Assembly (NCBI GenBank): GCA_003241895.1
Contig: QBLY01000011.1
Location: 543-58,702, forward strand
Length of the DNA stretch: 58,160 bases
Direction of reading: 5' to 3'
DNA from: Lysobacteraceae bacterium
Lineage (GTDB): Bacteria > Pseudomonadota > Gammaproteobacteria > Xanthomonadales > Xanthomonadaceae
Shown: positions 8,615-16,864 of the stretch, piece by piece
How positions within the stretch are numbered: position 1 is the stretch's first letter
Layout of the letters: every line of letters starts with the position of its first letter
Notes under the pieces: model-generated
The model's input: only the letters and a program-made list of their open reading frames with translations
Told to the model about the DNA's origin: nothing
Databases searched by the model: none
Translations under genes and position numbers: made by a program

Positions 8615-9928
8615 TCAGGAGGCCGCGGCGGGTGCCGCCAGCCTGCTGTCGAAATAGGACTCCGAACGAAGCTGGCGCAGGTAGCGCTCGAACTCTTCCT
8701 CGGCCTTGCGCTGGGCGATGATCTCGCGGGCCTGGTTGCGGCGGTTCTGTTCGGTCACGTCCTGTTCGCGGGTGCCCAGGCGCTGGACGATGTGCCAGCC
8801 CACCTCGCTCTGGAACGGCTGCGACAGCTGGCCGTCGGCCAAGGACTGGAGCTGGTTGCCGATGGCGCTGCCCCAGGCGTTGATCGCGAACCAGCCCATG
8901 TCGCCGCCGTCGGCGCGCGTCAGGGTGTCGTCGGAGTCGGCGCGCGCCACGTCGGCGAACTTCTCGCCGGCCACCAGCTTGGCGTGCAGCGACTCGATCT
9001 TCTGGCGCGCGGCCTCCGCGGGCAGGGTCGGGATGATGCGCACCAGCACGCCCTGGGCGTTGTATTCGGTGATGGTCTGCTGGCCGGCGTCGCGGGTTTC
9101 CACCAGCTGCACGATCTGGAAGCCGTTGGGGCCGCGCACGGGCTGGCTGACGTCGCCGGGCTGCATCGACTGCAGCATGCCGGCGAAGGCCGGCGGGATG
9201 GCATCGAACGCGCGCCAGCCGATCTCGCCGCCTTCCAGGGCGTTCTGCGCGTCGGAATAGCGGATGGCGGCGGCGCTGAAGGTGAGTTCGCCCTTGGCGA
9301 TGACGTCACGCACGCCGGAAATCTTCTGCTGGGCGGTGGCGATCTGATCGGCGCTGGCGCCGTCGGGCACGGCCACGACGATGTTGGCGAGGCGGATTTC
9401 CGGGCCGCCCACGGCGCGCACGGCGAGCAGCTGGTCTATCTCGGCTTCACTGACCTGCACGCGCGACTGGATGTAGCGCTGGCGCAGGCGCTCGACGGTC
9501 ATTTCCTCGCGCAGCGTGGTGCGGAACTCGTCGTAGCCAAGGCCGTCGGTCGCCAGGCGCTGGCGCAGCTGGTCCATGGTCATGCGATTGCGCGAGGCGA
9601 CGCTTTGGACAGCCTGTTCGAGTTCGGCGTCGCTGACGCGGATGCCGGTGTCCTGGGCGCGCGTGAGCTGCAGGCGCATCAGCACCAGGCGGTCAAGGAC
9701 CTGGCGTTCGAGCACGTCGCGCGGCGGCAGCTGATCGGGCTGGCTGGCGTACTGGGCGAGGATGGTGTCGACGGCGCGGTCGAGTTCACTGCGCAGGATC
9801 ACGTCCTCGTCGACCACGGCGACGATGGCGTCCACGGGGACGGTGTCCTGGGCGCGGACCGTGGCGGTGGGCAGCGCGAAGGACAGGGCAAGCAGGCCAG
9901 CCAGGGCGGCGGAAACGGCGTTCTTCAT
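8615..9928 (-). CDS. surA: Periplasmic chaperone SurA
   Basis: SurA escorts unfolded outer-membrane proteins, LptD among them, through the periplasm to the BAM complex. The 437-residue protein has a Sec signal peptide (cleavage near VRA-QDT), an N-terminal chaperone domain, two parvulin-type PpiC domains (about 180-280 and 290-385) and a C-terminal helix. In the second parvulin domain the usual Y-x-A-R-H-I-L strand reads YNAQGVLVRI, so the first catalytic histidine appears lost; the second (GWHIVQRLG) remains. Prolyl isomerase activity is dispensable for E. coli SurA chaperoning. The gene starts 39 bases after lptD and five before pdxA. Confidence 0.93.
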   Translation of the reverse strand: MKNAVSAALAGLLALSFALPTATVRAQDTVPVDAIVAVVDEDVILRSELDRAVDTILAQYASQPDQLPPRDVLERQVLDRLVLMRLQLTRAQDTGIRVSDAELEQAVQSVASRNRMTMDQLRQRLATDGLGYDEFRTTLREEMTVERLRQRYIQSRVQVSEAEIDQLLAVRAVGGPEIRLANIVVAVPDGASADQIATAQQKISGVRDVIAKGELTFSAAAIRYSDAQNALEGGEIGWRAFDAIPPAFAGMLQSMQPGDVSQPVRGPNGFQIVQLVETRDAGQQTITEYNAQGVLVRIIPTLPAEAARQKIESLHAKLVAGEKFADVARADSDDTLTRADGGDMGWFAINAWGSAIGNQLQSLADGQLSQPFQSEVGWHIVQRLGTREQDVTEQNRRNQAREIIAQRKAEEEFERYLRQLRSESYFDSRLAAPAAAS

Positions 9929-9967
9929 GGGGTTCGTGGCTCCGGCGCCGGGGCCGGCGCCATGGGT

Positions 9968-12199
9968 TCAACGGGAATAATCAAGGATAGCATCATCAAG
10001 CAAACGGGCCGTGTTGCGACCCAGCCCGCCCAGGCCGTTCAGCTCCAGCTCAAGATAAATGCCCGTGTTGCGGTCGCCGCCGAATTCACGGATGTACTGG
10101 CGACCCAGCAGGCGCACGGCAACGCAGCAGCTTTTCCATTCGAAGCCGGCGAGCGCCTCGAGGGTCTGGTTGTCGCGCAGGGAATAGTTCCAGCGGCCCA
10201 TCAGGCGCCAACTGCGGTTGATCGGCAGCACGAAGGACAGGTCGGTCTGTTCGAGCAGGTCGGCGCGATAGCGGTAGGCGGCGTTGAGCAGGCCGCCGCC
10301 GTCGAAGCGCCACTGGCTGCGAACGGCCGACAGGGTCGTGCGTTCGGTGGACGGGTCCCACTGCTGGGCCAAGCCCAGGGACCAGCGCGAACCCAGCGCG
10401 ATATTGGCCTCGGCCACCCAGGCCGAGCCGTCGTCCGCCAGCGGCGGCGCGCCCGGGACCGTGACCCGCGGCGCATCGAAGTAGTGGATCCGGCCCACGC
10501 TGCCGCTGATCAGCTCGCGGCCGTCGGCGGCGTCCAGGATGCGGCTGGTCAGGGCCAGGGTGACCTGGTCGGCGTCACCCTGGCGGTCACCGCCGGAGAA
10601 GCGGTTGTCGCGGAACAGGCCCGGCCAGCCGAAGGTCAGCGGCTGGGTGTCGAACAGCGGCAGGTCGTCCTGGTTGCGGTAGGGCACGCGCAGGTAGTAG
10701 AGGCGCGGCTCGAGCGTCTGCAGCAGGCTGCGCTCGCTCCACTGGAAGTCGCGCTCCAGAAAGGCGCCGGCGTCCAGGCTCATCACCGGCACGCTGCGGC
10801 TGGGGCTGCTGTCGCCGCCCGGGGGCACCAGCGAGCTGTCCAGCGAGTACGCGGTGTAGCGCCAGGCGATCTCGGGCGTGACGAACCACGCCGCGCCGCC
10901 GAACGGCAGCCGCACGAACGGCTTGATGTCCACGCGCTCGCCGCCGTCCAGGGTTTCATGCTGGAAACGCACGGCCTCGGCGGTGGCGCCGAGTTCGAGC
11001 CAGGGCACGAACGGGCGGGTCCAGGCGGCCTGCGCCGTCGGCAGGCGGCGGTAGGGTTCGGTGCCGGGGATCACGATGGGGTTGGCGATCTGCCACGACT
11101 GCGCCGACAGGCTGGCCGTCCAGCCCAGGCCGCGGCCGTAGATGCCGGCGTCGCTGGCCAGAAGCGACACCGAAGCGGCGGCGAGTGAGTCGCCGAAGTC
11201 CTCGAAATAGCGCACGTCGCTGACGTGGTTGAGGTTGGCGCCGGCGTACCAGTGCGGTCCCAGCGCGCTGCGGTGCTGGAAGCTGGCCAGGCCGCGGTCG
11301 CGCCCGGTGAGGTCGTCGCTGGGCAGCCAGGTGGCGTCGAGCATGCCGATGCTGCGCGGCGTGAGGTAGCGGAACTCGCCGCCCAGCATCAGGCCGCGCT
11401 TGGACAGCCAGCGCGGCTTGAGCGTGGCGTCATAGTTGGGGGCCAGATTGAGGTAGATCGGCTGCTCGTACTCGAAGCCGTTGCGATCGTCCCGGGCCAG
11501 GGTAGGCATCAGCAGGCCGGTGCGGCGCCGGTCGTCGGTGGGGAAGCGCACGTAGGGCAGCCACAGCACGGGTACGCCGCCCAGCCGCAGGGTGGCATTG
11601 CGCGCCGTCCCCATGGCGTTTTCCTGGTCCACGTCAATGCGCGCCGCGGTGAATTCCCACTGGCGCTGCCCCGGCGGGCAGGTGGAATACGTGCCGGATT
11701 GCATCGTGCCGGTCTTGCCGACCAGGGTCAGGCTTTTGGCGGTGCCGTTGCCGAGGTTCTGGTTGAACTGGTAGCGCACGTTCTGCAGCCGCATGAGGTC
11801 CGCTTTCTGGTCGCCCTCGGCCCGGTCGGCGGTGAATCGCAGGCCGTCGTCCTGGTACTTCACCGGTCCGTCGGTGTGGAAGCGTTCGCTGTCGTGCTGG
11901 TAGGTCAGTTTGTCGGTGCCCAGCCACTGGTCGCCGCGCTGCAGCTCGACGTTGCCCGACAGCACGGTGCTGTCGCGCTGGCTGATGTCGATGCTTTCGC
12001 CGTTGATGTCGGTGGGCAAGGGCGCGCCGTCGGAGGGCGCTACGGCGTTCGACAGCGGCCGGAACAGCGGAAGCGTCTGCGCGTCCGGGCAAAGGTCCCA
12101 GGTGGCCGGGGCGGCCTCCTGGGCTTGGGCCGCCCGGGCATGCGCGGCGCAGGCAATGGCCAGGCACAGGGGGAGCAGTCGAAGGGCTGGACGGTGCAC
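9968..12199 (-). CDS. lptD: LPS-assembly protein LptD
   Basis: LptD is the outer-membrane barrel that, with lipoprotein LptE, inserts lipopolysaccharide into the outer leaflet. The 743-residue product has a signal peptide (cleavage near AQA-QEA), an N-terminal OstA-like beta-jellyroll (about 60-170: TVLSGNVELQRGDQWLGTDKLTY) and a large C-terminal barrel. Cysteines sit at residue 37 (WDLCPD), in STCPPGQRQWEF and as the adjacent pair in EWKSCCVAVRL. That is the pattern of the two inter-domain disulfides required in E. coli. Translation begins at GTG 12199. It heads lptD-surA-pdxA-ksgA-apaG-apaH, with the deacetylase gene 70 bases upstream on the same strand. Confidence 0.96.
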   Translation of the reverse strand: MHRPALRLLPLCLAIACAAHARAAQAQEAAPATWDLCPDAQTLPLFRPLSNAVAPSDGAPLPTDINGESIDISQRDSTVLSGNVELQRGDQWLGTDKLTYQHDSERFHTDGPVKYQDDGLRFTADRAEGDQKADLMRLQNVRYQFNQNLGNGTAKSLTLVGKTGTMQSGTYSTCPPGQRQWEFTAARIDVDQENAMGTARNATLRLGGVPVLWLPYVRFPTDDRRRTGLLMPTLARDDRNGFEYEQPIYLNLAPNYDATLKPRWLSKRGLMLGGEFRYLTPRSIGMLDATWLPSDDLTGRDRGLASFQHRSALGPHWYAGANLNHVSDVRYFEDFGDSLAAASVSLLASDAGIYGRGLGWTASLSAQSWQIANPIVIPGTEPYRRLPTAQAAWTRPFVPWLELGATAEAVRFQHETLDGGERVDIKPFVRLPFGGAAWFVTPEIAWRYTAYSLDSSLVPPGGDSSPSRSVPVMSLDAGAFLERDFQWSERSLLQTLEPRLYYLRVPYRNQDDLPLFDTQPLTFGWPGLFRDNRFSGGDRQGDADQVTLALTSRILDAADGRELISGSVGRIHYFDAPRVTVPGAPPLADDGSAWVAEANIALGSRWSLGLAQQWDPSTERTTLSAVRSQWRFDGGGLLNAAYRYRADLLEQTDLSFVLPINRSWRLMGRWNYSLRDNQTLEALAGFEWKSCCVAVRLLGRQYIREFGGDRNTGIYLELELNGLGGLGRNTARLLDDAILDYSR

Positions 12200-12269
12200 G
12201 GAGGCATCCCGGAAAAAGACACGATAGCTTGGCCCAAGGCGTCAACCGGGGCAACACGCACCGACAGCC

Positions 12270-13181
12270 TCAGCCCGACAGGCCTTCCAGGTGCGCAACG
12301 CTGCAGGCCCGCAGCGCGGCCAGGCTGTAGCCACCTTCCAGCAGCGACACCAGCCGGCCCTCGGCGTGGCGCCGCGCCAGGGCGGCGAGTTCAGCGCTCA
12401 GCCAGCGGTAGTCGTCGGCTTCCAGCACCAGGTCGGCCAACGGGTCGAGGCGATGGCCGTCGAAGCCCGCCGACACCAGCACCAACTGCGGGCGGAAGGC
12501 CTCGATGCGCGGCAGCAGCACGTCGCGCCAGGCGTGCCGGAAGGCTTCGCTGCCGGCGCCCGGCGCCAGCGGTGCGTTGGCCAGGTTGCCCACGCCGACC
12601 TCGTCGGGCTGGCCGGAGTTGGGATACAGCGGCGACTGGTGCGAGCTGGCGTACATGACGCGGTCGTCGCGGGCGAAGATGTCCTGGCTGCCGTTGCCGT
12701 GGTGCACGTCGAAGTCGGCGATCACCACACGCTCCAGGCCGTGCTGGTAGACGGCATGGGCCGCCGCCACCGCCACCGAATTGAACAGGCAGAAGCCCAT
12801 TGCCACCGCGGCGGTGGAGTGGTGGCCCGGTGGGCGCACTGCGCAGAAGGCCTGCGTGTGGTTGACCGACATGACGGCGTCCACGGCGGCGACGCCGGCC
12901 CCGGCGGCACGCAGCGCCGCTTCGGGCGAGTCGAGCGACATCGCCGTGTCCTCGTCCAGGCGCAGGCGGCCGTCGATGGGCGTGTCGAGCAGGCGCTCGA
13001 CCAGGTCGCGGGTGTGCACGCGCAGCAGCGCATCGCGCGAGGCCCGCGGCGCCTCGCGCCAATTCCACAGCGGGAATGCGGCGCGAACCGCATGCAGCAC
13101 GGCCTCCAGCCGCGCCGGGCATTCCGGATGCCCGGCCCCGGCGTCGTGCGCCAGGCAGGCGCGGTGGGTATAAAGCAGCAC
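12270..13181 (-). CDS. HDAC-fold deacetylase family protein
   Basis: This 303-residue protein of the arginase/histone-deacetylase fold keeps the zinc and charge-relay motifs: RPPGHHS (116-122), DFDVHHGNG (156-164), SAGFDGH (237-243) and EGGYS (282-286). Bacterial relatives include acetylpolyamine amidohydrolases and acetoin-utilisation AcuC-like proteins. The substrate here (acetyl-lysine, acetylpolyamine or other) is not determinable. It starts at GTG 13181, two bases after the stop of the cobalamin adenosyltransferase gene, so the two are surely cotranscribed. lptD follows after 70 bases, possibly on the same message. Confidence 0.88.
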   Translation of the reverse strand: MLLYTHRACLAHDAGAGHPECPARLEAVLHAVRAAFPLWNWREAPRASRDALLRVHTRDLVERLLDTPIDGRLRLDEDTAMSLDSPEAALRAAGAGVAAVDAVMSVNHTQAFCAVRPPGHHSTAAVAMGFCLFNSVAVAAAHAVYQHGLERVVIADFDVHHGNGSQDIFARDDRVMYASSHQSPLYPNSGQPDEVGVGNLANAPLAPGAGSEAFRHAWRDVLLPRIEAFRPQLVLVSAGFDGHRLDPLADLVLEADDYRWLSAELAALARRHAEGRLVSLLEGGYSLAALRACSVAHLEGLSG

Positions 13182-13183
13182 CC

Positions 13184-13738
13184 TCAGGCTTTCCGGCGCT
13201 CGTGGTTCCAGATCACTTCACCGTGGCCGCTGGCGCGGGCCAGCACGCGGGCCAGCACGAACAGCAGGTCTGACAGGCGGTTGAGGTAGCGGATGGCCTC
13301 GGGACGGACGGCGTCGTGGTGCGACAGCGTGACCGATTCGCGCTCGGCACGGCGGCAGATGGTGCGTGCCAGATGGCATTGCGCGGCGGCCATGCCGCCA
13401 CCGGGCAGGATGAAGTCCTTCAGCGGCGGAAGGTCGGCGTTGAAGCCGTCCAGCTGGTCTTCAAGGCGCTGGATATCGGCCTCGAAGATGGCCGCGTGGC
13501 CGGGGATGCAGAGCTCGCCGCCCAGGTCGAACATCTGGTGCTGCACCGACACCAGCACGGTGCGCACGGCGTCCGGGATGTCGCAGGCCAGTACGATGCC
13601 GATTGCCGAGTTGGCCTCGTCCACGGTGCCGTAGGCGGTGACCCGGGCCGAGTCTTTCGAGACCCGCGAGCCGTCGCCGAGCCCGGTGCTGCCGTCATCG
13701 CCGGTGCGGGTATAGATCTTCGACAGCCGGTTGCCCAT
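13184..13738 (-). CDS. PduO-type ATP:cob(I)alamin adenosyltransferase
   Basis: The enzyme transfers the adenosyl group of ATP to cob(I)alamin, making coenzyme B12. The 184-residue product has the PduO motifs: IYTRTGDDGSTGL (residues 8-20, ATP binding), SKDSARVTAYGTVDEANSAIG (conserved Lys/Arg and Asp) and ICRRAERE near residue 135, followed by RYLNRLSDLLFVLAR. The ATG at 13738 has an AGG-containing ribosome site and starts the protein at the family position. No corrinoid synthesis genes are visible in the window, which fits salvage of imported B12. A putative B12-linked membrane protein gene lies seven bases upstream. Confidence 0.92.
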   Translation of the reverse strand: MGNRLSKIYTRTGDDGSTGLGDGSRVSKDSARVTAYGTVDEANSAIGIVLACDIPDAVRTVLVSVQHQMFDLGGELCIPGHAAIFEADIQRLEDQLDGFNADLPPLKDFILPGGGMAAAQCHLARTICRRAERESVTLSHHDAVRPEAIRYLNRLSDLLFVLARVLARASGHGEVIWNHERRKA

Positions 13739-13745
13739 GGCGACC

Positions 13746-14360
13746 TCAGGAGTGGGTGGTATCCGCGGCGCCCGCGGCCGGGCGCAGCAGCGGTGCCAGC
13801 GCAACGTGCAGCACGGCCGCCAGCGCAACATAGATGCCGGCCGTGCGCAGGTAGGGCAGGAACCAGTCGGCGTAGTTGCGGGCCCAGCCGGCGACGGTGG
13901 GGTTGGCCACCGAGTCGCTCAGCCAATAGAAGCCGCCCTGCGCGAACAGATGGCAGGCCGCCACGCTGGCGAACAACGACACCAGCAGCAGGCCCAGCGC
14001 ACTGGCCGGGCTGCGGCCGTGATGGCGGCGCAGCAGGCTGCCGCCCAGCCACAGGGACAGGTGCGCGGGCACCAGGAACCAGTACCCCGGCGACATGCAG
14101 TAGTGGCTCCAGAAGCTCTGGCCGCTGCCGGTGATGACCGCGTAGTCCACCGCCACGGCCAAGGCCATCAGCGCCGGGAAGGCCCAGCGCACGCTGCCGC
14201 GCAGATAGAAGCCGGCGATGAAGAACACCGCCCAGGACGCGTCGGGGATGGCGCCGAAATGATTCATGCGGGTCGCGGCCATGAGTGCGGCCAGCCCGAC
14301 GAAAATGGCGGCGCGCGAACGAAGGTCCAGGGTCATGGGGGCGTCTTCACGTGAGGTCAT
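13746..14360 (-). CDS. Polytopic membrane protein, possibly linked to cobalamin uptake
   Basis: This protein of 204 residues has about five hydrophobic segments. Conserved-looking stretches are TRMNHFGAIPDASWAVFFIAG near the N-terminus and SHYCMSPGYWFLVPAHLSLW in the middle. It resembles a family of roughly 200-residue proteobacterial membrane proteins found next to B12 genes and sometimes annotated as an optional B12-transport component (BtuN). I recall this from memory and cannot confirm it here. The immediate downstream neighbour, seven bases away, is a cobalamin adenosyltransferase, which supports the link. An internal ATG at 14336 is an equally possible start (196 residues). Neither start has a strong ribosome site. 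Confidence 0.6.
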   Translation of the reverse strand: MTSREDAPMTLDLRSRAAIFVGLAALMAATRMNHFGAIPDASWAVFFIAGFYLRGSVRWAFPALMALAVAVDYAVITGSGQSFWSHYCMSPGYWFLVPAHLSLWLGGSLLRRHHGRSPASALGLLLVSLFASVAACHLFAQGGFYWLSDSVANPTVAGWARNYADWFLPYLRTAGIYVALAAVLHVALAPLLRPAAGAADTTHS

Positions 14361-14435
14361 GAACTCATTTTAGCGGAACTGCGGGCCCAGCGGGCCATGC
14401 ATGGCCGTCATCCGCGACCGGCGTATCATCACACC

Positions 14436-15647
14436 ATGGCTCCCAACGACGGCTTCGATCACGACATCCTCATCCTTGGTGGCGGCCTGGTCGGCAGCTC
14501 ACTGGCCTGTGCCCTCGACGGCAGCGCCTGGCGCGTCGCGCAGGTGGAAGCCAGCGCGGCGCAGGAAGGCGCCCCGGGGTTCGACGAACGCAAGCTCGCC
14601 CTGGCCCTGGCCAGCCTGAACGCGCTGCAGGCGCTGGACGTGCTGCCGCGGCTGGCCACGGCGCCGGTGCCGATCCGTCGCATCCACGTCAGCCGCGCCG
14701 GCGATTTCGGCGCCGTGCGCCTGGCCGCGGCCGACCACGGCCGCGAGGCCTTCGGCGGCGTGGTGCTGGCGCGCGAACTGGGCCAGGCGCTGGAGTCCCG
14801 GGTGGCGTCGGCGTCGGGACTGGTGCGCTATCGACCCGCCACCGTGCTGTCGGTGCAGCCGCACGCCGACGGCCCCGTGGTGGAACTGCAGCAGGCGGGC
14901 GAAACCCGCCGCCTGCGCACGCGCCTGCTGGTGGCGGCCGACGGCACGCGTTCGATGGCCCGCGACGCGTTCGGCATCGCCAGCGACGAACACGACTACG
15001 GCCAGACCCTGGTCATATGCAGCCTTGCCACCGACCGGGCGCCCGACGGCACCGCCTACGAGCGTTTCACCGACGAGGGTCCGGTGGCGCTGCTGCCCAT
15101 GGCCGGTGGCCACTACGGGGCTATCTGCGGCGTGGCGCGCGCCGATGCCGCGCGCGTGCTGGCCTTGGGCGACAGCGACTACGCCGACTATTTCCAGCGC
15201 CGCTTCGGTTGGCGCGCCGGCCGCGTGCTGCGCGCCGGCGCACGCAGCGGCTATCCGATCGTGCGCCGGGTGGCCGAGCGGATCACGGCGCCGCGCTGCG
15301 TGCTGATGGGCAACGCGGCGCAGACCATCCATCCCATCGGCGCGCAGGGTTTCAACCTGGGCCTGCGTGACGCGCTGTCGCTGGCGGAAGTGCTGGCCGG
15401 CGACGATCCCGGCGCGCCGGCGCTGCTGGCCGCGTATGCCGCCCGCCGTCGCGAGGACCGCGAGCGAACGCTGGCCTTCAGCGACGGCATGGCGCGCGCC
15501 ACGGCGAACGGATCGTTCCCGATGCATGTGCTGCGCTCCCTGGGCCTGCTGGCCCTGGGCCACGTGCCCGGCCTGGCCGATCCCTTGGTGTCGGGCGCGA
15601 TGGGCTTCCGGGGCCAGGTGCCGGCGCTGTCGCGGGGCCGCGCGTGA
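14436..15647 (+). CDS. ubiH: 2-octaprenyl-6-methoxyphenol hydroxylase UbiH
   Basis: This FAD-dependent aromatic hydroxylase of ubiquinone synthesis (C1 hydroxylation in E. coli) is 403 residues long. It has the N-terminal dinucleotide-binding ILGGGLVGSS (13-22), the DERKLALALA segment of the family, the middle LLVAADGTRS, and the second FAD motif. That motif reads VLMGNAAQTIHPIGAQGFNLG; its GNAAQT form is characteristic of UbiH, whereas UbiI/UbiF have GDAAH. The ATG at 14436 gives the expected N-terminus; 13 further upstream codons are unlikely to be coding. The stop overlaps the start of the next hydroxylase gene (GTGA). Confidence 0.93.
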   Translation: MAPNDGFDHDILILGGGLVGSSLACALDGSAWRVAQVEASAAQEGAPGFDERKLALALASLNALQALDVLPRLATAPVPIRRIHVSRAGDFGAVRLAAADHGREAFGGVVLARELGQALESRVASASGLVRYRPATVLSVQPHADGPVVELQQAGETRRLRTRLLVAADGTRSMARDAFGIASDEHDYGQTLVICSLATDRAPDGTAYERFTDEGPVALLPMAGGHYGAICGVARADAARVLALGDSDYADYFQRRFGWRAGRVLRAGARSGYPIVRRVAERITAPRCVLMGNAAQTIHPIGAQGFNLGLRDALSLAEVLAGDDPGAPALLAAYAARRREDRERTLAFSDGMARATANGSFPMHVLRSLGLLALGHVPGLADPLVSGAMGFRGQVPALSRGRA

Positions 15648-16828
15648 GCCGCCGCGATCTGCTGGACATCGTGGTGGTGGGGGCTGGCGTGGTCGGCAGC
15701 GCCGCCGCGCTGGCCGCGGCGCGCGACGGCCTGCGGGTGGCGCTGGTGGAGGCGCATCCGCCGCCGCCGTGGGTGGCCGATGAAGCCGACCTGCGCGTCT
15801 ACGCGTTCGCGCCCGACAACCAGGCGCTGCTGGAAGACCTGGGTGCGTGGGCATCGATCCGCGCCGCGCGCGCCCATCCTTATCGGCGCATGCGCGTGTG
15901 GGATGCGGCCGGCGGCGGCGAACTCGATTTCAATGCCGACGAACTGGGCCGTGAGCAGTTGGGCCACATCGTCGAGCATGCGCTGTTGGTGGATCGCCTG
16001 TGGGCCGCCTGCGGACGCGAGCCGACCCTGCAGCGCCATTGCCCCGACCAGCTCGAGTTGATCGAGCAGGACGCCGACAGCGTGACCGCGGTGCTCGCCA
16101 GCGGCCAACGTCTGCGCGCAAAGCTGCTGCTGGGCGCCGACGGCGCCGCGTCGGCCGTGCGCGGCCTGGTCGACCTGCCGGTGGACCGCCACGACTACGG
16201 CCAGCGCGGGCTGGTGGCCTATGTCGGCACCGGGCAGCCGCATGAAGACACCGCCTGGCAGCGCTTCCTGCCCACCGGGCCGCTGGCCTTCCTGCCCTGC
16301 GCCGACGGCCGCAGCTCCATTGTCTGGACGCTTCCCGACGCCGAGGCCGAGCGACTGCTGGGCGCGGGCGAGGCCGAGTTCCGGCGCGAACTCACGCGCG
16401 CTTTCGATGCCCGCCTGGGTGAGGTGGTGTCGGTGTCGGCGCGTGCCGCCTTCCCGCTGCGGCGCCAGCTGGCCAAAGGCTATGTGTCGGGCCGCGTGGC
16501 GCTGCTGGGCGACGCCGCCCATGCCGTGCATCCGCTGGCGGGGCAGGGCGTGAACCTGGGCCTGCGCGACGTGGCCGCGCTGCGCGGGCAGTGGCGCCGC
16601 GCCGGCAGCACCCACGACCTGGCTGCGCCGCATCGGTTGGCGCGCTGGGAGCGCGAGCGACGCAGTGAGAACACCGTCGCGGCTTACTCGTTCGACGCCA
16701 TCAACCGGTTGTTCAGCAATGACGCCTTGCTGCCAACGCTGGTGCGCGGCCCGCTGCTTGGCCTGGCCGGCAAGGCCGGTCCGATCGGGCGCTTCCTTGC
16801 CAGGAAGGCCGGCGGAATCCAGGGCTGA
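15644..16828 (+). CDS. UbiI/VisC-type FAD-dependent ubiquinone-pathway monooxygenase
   Basis: The 394-residue flavoprotein is a paralogue of UbiH. It has VVVGAGVVGSAAALAAARDG near the N-terminus, LLLGADGAASAVR in the middle and VALLGDAAHAVHPLAGQG as the second FAD motif, the GDAAH form seen in UbiI (C5 hydroxylase) and UbiF (C6). Position next to ubiH favours UbiI, but substrate position cannot be settled from sequence. It starts at GTG 15644 inside the ubiH stop, so translation is probably coupled. The gene ends at a GC-rich hairpin shared with the convergent aminotransferase gene. Confidence 0.87.
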   Translation: MSRRDLLDIVVVGAGVVGSAAALAAARDGLRVALVEAHPPPPWVADEADLRVYAFAPDNQALLEDLGAWASIRAARAHPYRRMRVWDAAGGGELDFNADELGREQLGHIVEHALLVDRLWAACGREPTLQRHCPDQLELIEQDADSVTAVLASGQRLRAKLLLGADGAASAVRGLVDLPVDRHDYGQRGLVAYVGTGQPHEDTAWQRFLPTGPLAFLPCADGRSSIVWTLPDAEAERLLGAGEAEFRRELTRAFDARLGEVVSVSARAAFPLRRQLAKGYVSGRVALLGDAAHAVHPLAGQGVNLGLRDVAALRGQWRRAGSTHDLAAPHRLARWERERRSENTVAAYSFDAINRLFSNDALLPTLVRGPLLGLAGKAGPIGRFLARKAGGIQG

Positions 16829-16833
16829 AACAG

Positions 16834-16856
16834 CGCTCCGGCCATGGGCCGGAGCG
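16834..16856. terminator. Bidirectional hairpin between convergent genes
   Basis: A perfect 10-base inverted repeat CGCTCCGGCC / GGCCGGAGCG with a three-base ATG loop lies between the ubiI-type stop (16828) and the aminotransferase stop (16865). There is no strong T-run on either side, so efficiency is uncertain. Its position between two convergent stop codons is what a shared terminator would have. Confidence 0.6.
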
Positions 16857-16864
16857 TGTGTGCC

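Noticed and set aside
8792-11188. A 798-codon plus-strand open frame opposite surA and lptD
   Set aside because: Shadow frame of high-GC coding sequence; the opposite strand encodes well-conserved SurA and LptD, and the peptide has no recognisable domain.
14361-14435. A cobalamin riboswitch controlling the B12-linked genes
   Set aside because: The divergent gap is about 75 bases, too short for a full cobalamin riboswitch, and no B12-box-like sequence was recognised.
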